NCBI GenBank assembly: GCA_004298065.1
Contig: SCRL01000058.1
Coordinates: 51,165-115,164, forward strand
DNA: 64,000 nucleotides
Source: Gammaproteobacteria bacterium
GTDB lineage: Bacteria > Pseudomonadota > Gammaproteobacteria > Acidiferrobacterales > Sulfurifustaceae
Direction of reading: 5' to 3'
Part shown: positions 61,330 to 64,000 of the stretch, in pieces
How positions within the stretch are numbered: the first letter of the stretch is position 1
Layout of the letters: each line of letters begins with the position of its first letter
The notes under the pieces: generated by a model
What the model saw: the letters and a program-made list of their open reading frames with translations, nothing else
Databases searched by the model: none
What the model was told of the DNA's origin: nothing
Translations under genes and position numbers: made by a program

Positions 61330-62100
61330 TCAGGATTTACGGAGACTGCGCTCCACTTCCGTAAGGATGCCACGGAGGATATTGAGTTCGTTCTGGTCGA
61401 GACCGGCCCGGTTGAAGAGCCGCTTCAGGCGCCGCATGAGCAGCCGGGGATTATTCGGGTCGAGAAAGCGGATTTCGACCAGCACCTCCTCAAGGTGCCG
61501 GTATAAAAGGTCGAGCTGGTCCTGGGTCACGGGCGACCCGGCCGCTTCTCCCTCCCCCGTCTCCGATGCGCCCGCGAGCGCCGTCTGCCTCAGCTCGTAC
61601 GCCAGCACCTGTACCGCGCTGGCAAGGTTGAGCGAGGGATACTCGGGGTTCGCCGGAATGGTAATCACGGCATGGCACCGATCCAGTTCGTCATTGGTCA
61701 GGCCGGTGCGCTCCTGGCCGAAAACCAGGGCCACGGTTCCCGTTGCCGCCGCTTCGGCCAGTCGGCGCGCGCCTTCCGCCGGCGTCATGGTCGGCCAGCC
61801 GATGCGACGCGGCCGCGCGCTGCAGCCGACAACCAGCCGGCAATCCTGCACGGCCTCCGCCAGGGATGACAAGACCGTCGCCCGGTCGAGGACATCGCCG
61901 GCGTCCGCGGCCAGTGCCGCCGCTTCCGGCGCCGGAAACCGCTTGGGCGCGACCAGCGCCAGGCGCGTGAGTCCCATGGTTTTCATAGCCCGTGCGGCGG
62001 CGCCGATGTTGCCGGGGTGCGTCGGCCGGCTCAGCACGATACGGATATTGGCCAAGACCCGGATGGCGGGGCTCCCGGTGTCCGGGGGATTAGAGGTCAT
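61330..62100 (-). CDS. trmJ: tRNA Cm32/Um32 methyltransferase
   Basis: SPOUT-class enzyme methylating the 2'-OH of position 32 in tRNAs. 256 residues: N-terminal IRIVLSRPTHPGNIGAAARAM and the knot motifs VFGQERTGLTNDELD and YPSLNLASAVQVLAYEL. Usual neighbours are suhB and cysE-iscR, as here. Confidence 0.95.
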   Translation of the reverse strand: MTSNPPDTGSPAIRVLANIRIVLSRPTHPGNIGAAARAMKTMGLTRLALVAPKRFPAPEAAALAADAGDVLDRATVLSSLAEAVQDCRLVVGCSARPRRIGWPTMTPAEGARRLAEAAATGTVALVFGQERTGLTNDELDRCHAVITIPANPEYPSLNLASAVQVLAYELRQTALAGASETGEGEAAGSPVTQDQLDLLYRHLEEVLVEIRFLDPNNPRLLMRRLKRLFNRAGLDQNELNILRGILTEVERSLRKS

Positions 62101-62186
62101 GAAATACTATGAACCGTGTCGTTGCGCCGATACAATGCCTGCCGTTTTCGCGCCATTCGGCCGCTCTTCCAAAATCCGGGACCGTC

Positions 62187-62984
62187 ATGCATCCGATGCT
62201 CAATACGGCGGTGCGCGCCGCGCGCCGCGCCGGCAACATTATTATGCGCCATCTTGGGCGCATCGATACGCTCACGATCGAAACCAAGGGTCGCAGCGAC
62301 TTCGTGAGCGAGGTCGATCGCATGGCGGAGGCCGAGATTATCCATATCCTGCGCACGGCCTACCCCAGTCACGGCATCCTCGCCGAAGAAACCGGCCAGC
62401 AGCCCGGCGACGATTATCTCTGGATCATCGATCCCCTCGACGGCACGACCAACTTTCTCCATGGCTACCCCCAGTTTGGCGTGTCGATCGGCCTGCAGCA
62501 CAAAGGACGCCTCGAACAGGCAGTCGTCTTCGATCCCTACAAAAATGAGCTGTTTACAGCCTCGCGCGGCGGTGGCGCCCAGCTCAACGACCGACGCATC
62601 CGCGTAAGCCGCACCAGCGAGCTCGATGCATCGTTGCTCGCCACCGGCTTTCCATTTCGCTCGCACGATCACCTCGAAACCTGGATAAACACCTTGCGCG
62701 CCCTGCTGCTTCGCGGGAGCGACGTGCGCCGCGCCGGGTCGGCTTCGCTCGACCTCGCCTATGTCGCCTGCGGGCGTTTCGATGTGTTCTGGGAATTCGG
62801 ACTTAAACCGTGGGACATGGCCGCCGGCGCGCTGCTGGTGCAGGAGGCGGGCGGGATCACGAGCGGTCTGACTGGGGAGCAAAATTTCCTGCAGGACGGC
62901 CATATTCTGGCCGGTAATCCCCGAATCCACGAGACCGTGCTGGCCACGATCCAACAGCATCTGCCGGCCGAGTTGCGCCACTAA
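62187..62984 (+). CDS. suhB: Inositol-1-monophosphatase SuhB
   Basis: The ATG at 62187 gives 265 residues (E. coli 267). Mg-binding motifs: GILAEETG, WIIDPLDGTTNFLHG and PWDMAAGALLVQEAGG. Beside phosphatase activity, SuhB is a factor of rRNA antitermination complexes. Divergent from trmJ by 86 bases. Confidence 0.96.
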   Translation: MHPMLNTAVRAARRAGNIIMRHLGRIDTLTIETKGRSDFVSEVDRMAEAEIIHILRTAYPSHGILAEETGQQPGDDYLWIIDPLDGTTNFLHGYPQFGVSIGLQHKGRLEQAVVFDPYKNELFTASRGGGAQLNDRRIRVSRTSELDASLLATGFPFRSHDHLETWINTLRALLLRGSDVRRAGSASLDLAYVACGRFDVFWEFGLKPWDMAAGALLVQEAGGITSGLTGEQNFLQDGHILAGNPRIHETVLATIQQHLPAELRH

Positions 62985-63160
62985 AGACAGGCTCTTCGGT
63001 TAAAGAGGCTTGATGCGAGTCAAGGCATGGTGACGTCAAGACCTTAATGTTTTCATGAATTGCGCACTCAGGCGATAAGCGCGCCCGCCTATTCCACTGG
63101 AACCGCCCGAACAAGTATCATTTCCGAATTGCACACAGATTTTCTTCAGGAGAACCAGAG

Positions 63161-63484
63161 ATGGCCTACGTCGTCACCGAGAACTGCATCAAGTGCAAAT
63201 ACACCGACTGCGTCGAAGTCTGCCCCGTGGACTGCTTCCACGAAGGCCCGAATTTTCTGGTGATCGATCCGGATGAATGCATCGACTGCACGCTCTGCGT
63301 GCCGGAATGCCCGATCAACGCCATCTACGCCGAGGACGATCTGCCGGATGACCAGAAGCAGTTTGTCCAGCTGAACGCCGAGCTGGCCAAGAAATGGCCT
63401 GTCATCACGGAAAAGAAGGATTCGCTGCCGGATGCCGCGGAGTGGGAAAACAAGCCGGATAAGATCAAGCACCTCGATCGCTGA
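63161..63484 (+). CDS. fdxA: Seven-iron ferredoxin FdxA
   Basis: 107 residues with the [3Fe-4S]/[4Fe-4S] arrangement: [18 protein letters not shown] and [16 protein letters not shown]. Typical FdxA of Azotobacter/pseudomonad type. RBS AGGAG upstream. The 176-base region before it holds no gene; I see no clear promoter there. Confidence 0.96.
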   Translation: MAYVVTENCIKCKYTDCVEVCPVDCFHEGPNFLVIDPDECIDCTLCVPECPINAIYAEDDLPDDQKQFVQLNAELAKKWPVITEKKDSLPDAAEWENKPDKIKHLDR

Positions 63485-63508
63485 TACCCCTCCCCGCCCA
63501 ACAATCTC

Positions 63509-63536
63509 AAAAAAAATGGCGGCCTTGCGGCCGCCA
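63509..63536 (-). terminator. Intrinsic terminator on the minus strand
   Basis: A perfect 8-bp stem TGGCGGCC/GGCCGCCA (63517-63524, 63529-63536) with loop TTGC, followed on the minus strand by T8 (63516-63509). On the plus strand no T-run follows, so its direction argues for a minus-strand transcript here rather than for ending fdxA. Confidence 0.85.
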
Positions 63537-63665
63537 GTTGGGGTTTTAAAAATTGGGGTGTTGCTGGGTGTTCCTTCTCGGCATCCATTCCTTGAGTAGC
63601 TTTCCTGCCGGCTTCCTTGCGGCAGGATTGTTTTTAGACAATCCCTGTTGGCGTCCCTGCCATGT
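63509..63665 (-). ncRNA. Candidate CsrB/RsmZ-family small RNA
   Basis: A minus-strand transcript of about 157 nt is predicted from a promoter at 63698-63671 (TTGATT, 16-base spacer, TATAGT) to a strong terminator. It carries seven GGA motifs between 63657 and 63572, mostly as AGGGA, AAGGA or CAGGAA, in the style of RsmY/Z and CsrB, which sequester CsrA/RsmA. Some lie in hairpin loops, e.g. GCCG-CAAGGAAGC-CGGC. No open frame explains it. The ends are estimates. Confidence 0.55.
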
Positions 63666-63670
63666 AGGAA

Positions 63671-63698
63671 ACTATATACGCAGTTGCTTTAAAATCAA
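63671..63698 (-). promoter_or_regulatory. Promoter for the candidate small RNA
   Basis: TTGATT (63698-63693), 16 bases, TATAGT (63676-63671) on the minus strand. Upstream, about 63700-63800 is extremely AT-rich, unlike the rest of the window, and could act as an UP element. No GacA box (TGTAAG-N6-CTTACA) was found. Confidence 0.5.
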
Positions 63699-63793
63699 GA
63701 AAATAACCGTTTAATTTAATAACTTTTATATAAATATATTAAATATCAATAAGATACTGTTAATATAAATTTTCAATAAAATGAAAGATTAGT

Positions 63794-64000
63794 TTAGTTT
63801 CCAGAATTATTTCCCGCTCCCGACAGAACGACCCTGTTTCTACCTTCCTGTTTTGCCTGATACAGCGCAGCATCCGCCTGCCGAAGCAGCCAGGCCCCCG
63901 CGTCGTCCACAACGGGACTGCCCATGCCCGACAGGCACGCAAGCCCTACGCTGACGGTAATTTTCTGTGGCCGGGATGCACCCTCGCCCAAAGTGGCCTC
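63794..64000 (-). CDS. GGDEF domain protein (diguanylate cyclase), C-terminal end
   Basis: Only the last 68 codons are in the window. They encode the end of a GGDEF domain: ITVSVGLACLSG (beta strand after the active site) and LLRQADAALYQAKQEGRNRV, the conserved C-terminal helix and strand. The GGDEF motif itself lies outside. Makes cyclic-di-GMP if active. The AT-rich region and the small RNA candidate follow. Confidence 0.9.
   Translation of the reverse strand, partial: EATLGEGASRPQKITVSVGLACLSGMGSPVVDDAGAWLLRQADAALYQAKQEGRNRVVLSGAGNNSGN

Overview
The window is GC-rich chromosomal DNA from a gammaproteobacterium. Gene content and order fit this: rpsB-tsf-pyrH-frr-uppS-cdsA, nnr-tsaE-amiC beside queG, ffs-dnaX-ybaB-recR, and der-bamB-yfgM-hisS-ispG-rodZ-pilW-rlmN. 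A SoxK-like lipoprotein hints at a sulfur oxidiser, possibly Acidiferrobacterales-like; that placement is inference. About 65 protein genes are supported, plus two tRNA-Ser genes, a 4.5S RNA and one strong candidate for a new regulatory RNA. No CRISPR array, complete insertion sequence or prophage is visible.

Layout. 1-8.1 kb: the translation/nucleotide/lipid operon (minus strand) and divergent map-glnD. 8.1-15.3 kb: a branched-chain amino acid ABC transporter (livHMGF and livK), interrupted by an accessory block with an HEPN/MNT pair, an orphan MNT gene, yjdM and an Abi-alpha-like protein. 15.3-28.5 kb: cell-wall amidase, t6A and NAD(P)HX repair genes, queG, orn, a Ste24 protease, a cytochrome c, phhB, an ArnT-like glycosyltransferase, an ECF sigma/anti-sigma pair, then recR-ybaB-dnaX. 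28.5-30.3 kb: 4.5S RNA, two tRNA-Ser genes, a compact array of hairpins and a CNBD-CNBD-rhodanese protein. 30.3-38.2 kb: mltF, tadA, guaA, guaB, a lipoprotein, xseA and an M23 peptidase. 38.2-41.1 kb: accessory DNA with a HigBA-like toxin-antitoxin module between two copies of the M23 gene's 3' end, followed by an integron remnant (three cassette genes, two attC sites, an attI-like region, and an integrase cut to 43 codons). 41.1-51.7 kb: a WD40 Ser/Thr kinase and the der-to-rlmN block. 51.8-61.3 kb: a hybrid ISC/SUF iron-sulfur cluster locus with two Rrf2 regulators, two cysteine desulfurases and cysE. 61.3-64 kb: trmJ, suhB, fdxA, a CsrB/RsmZ-like RNA candidate and the end of a GGDEF gene.

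The most unusual signals are: (1) a minus-strand RNA of about 157 nt at 63.5-63.7 kb with seven GGA motifs, its own promoter and a perfect terminator; (2) the integron fossil, in which core sites match across a cassette as integrase chemistry requires; (3) a palindromic element inserted in the same reading frame in both nnr and dnaX, with compensatory stem changes between copies; (4) five consecutive hairpins after tRNA-Ser; and (5) a toxin-antitoxin module that appears to have re-created the 3' end of the gene it entered. Elements 1, 3 and 4 all include hairpins with GGA in or near the loop, so a link to CsrA/RsmA regulation is worth testing.
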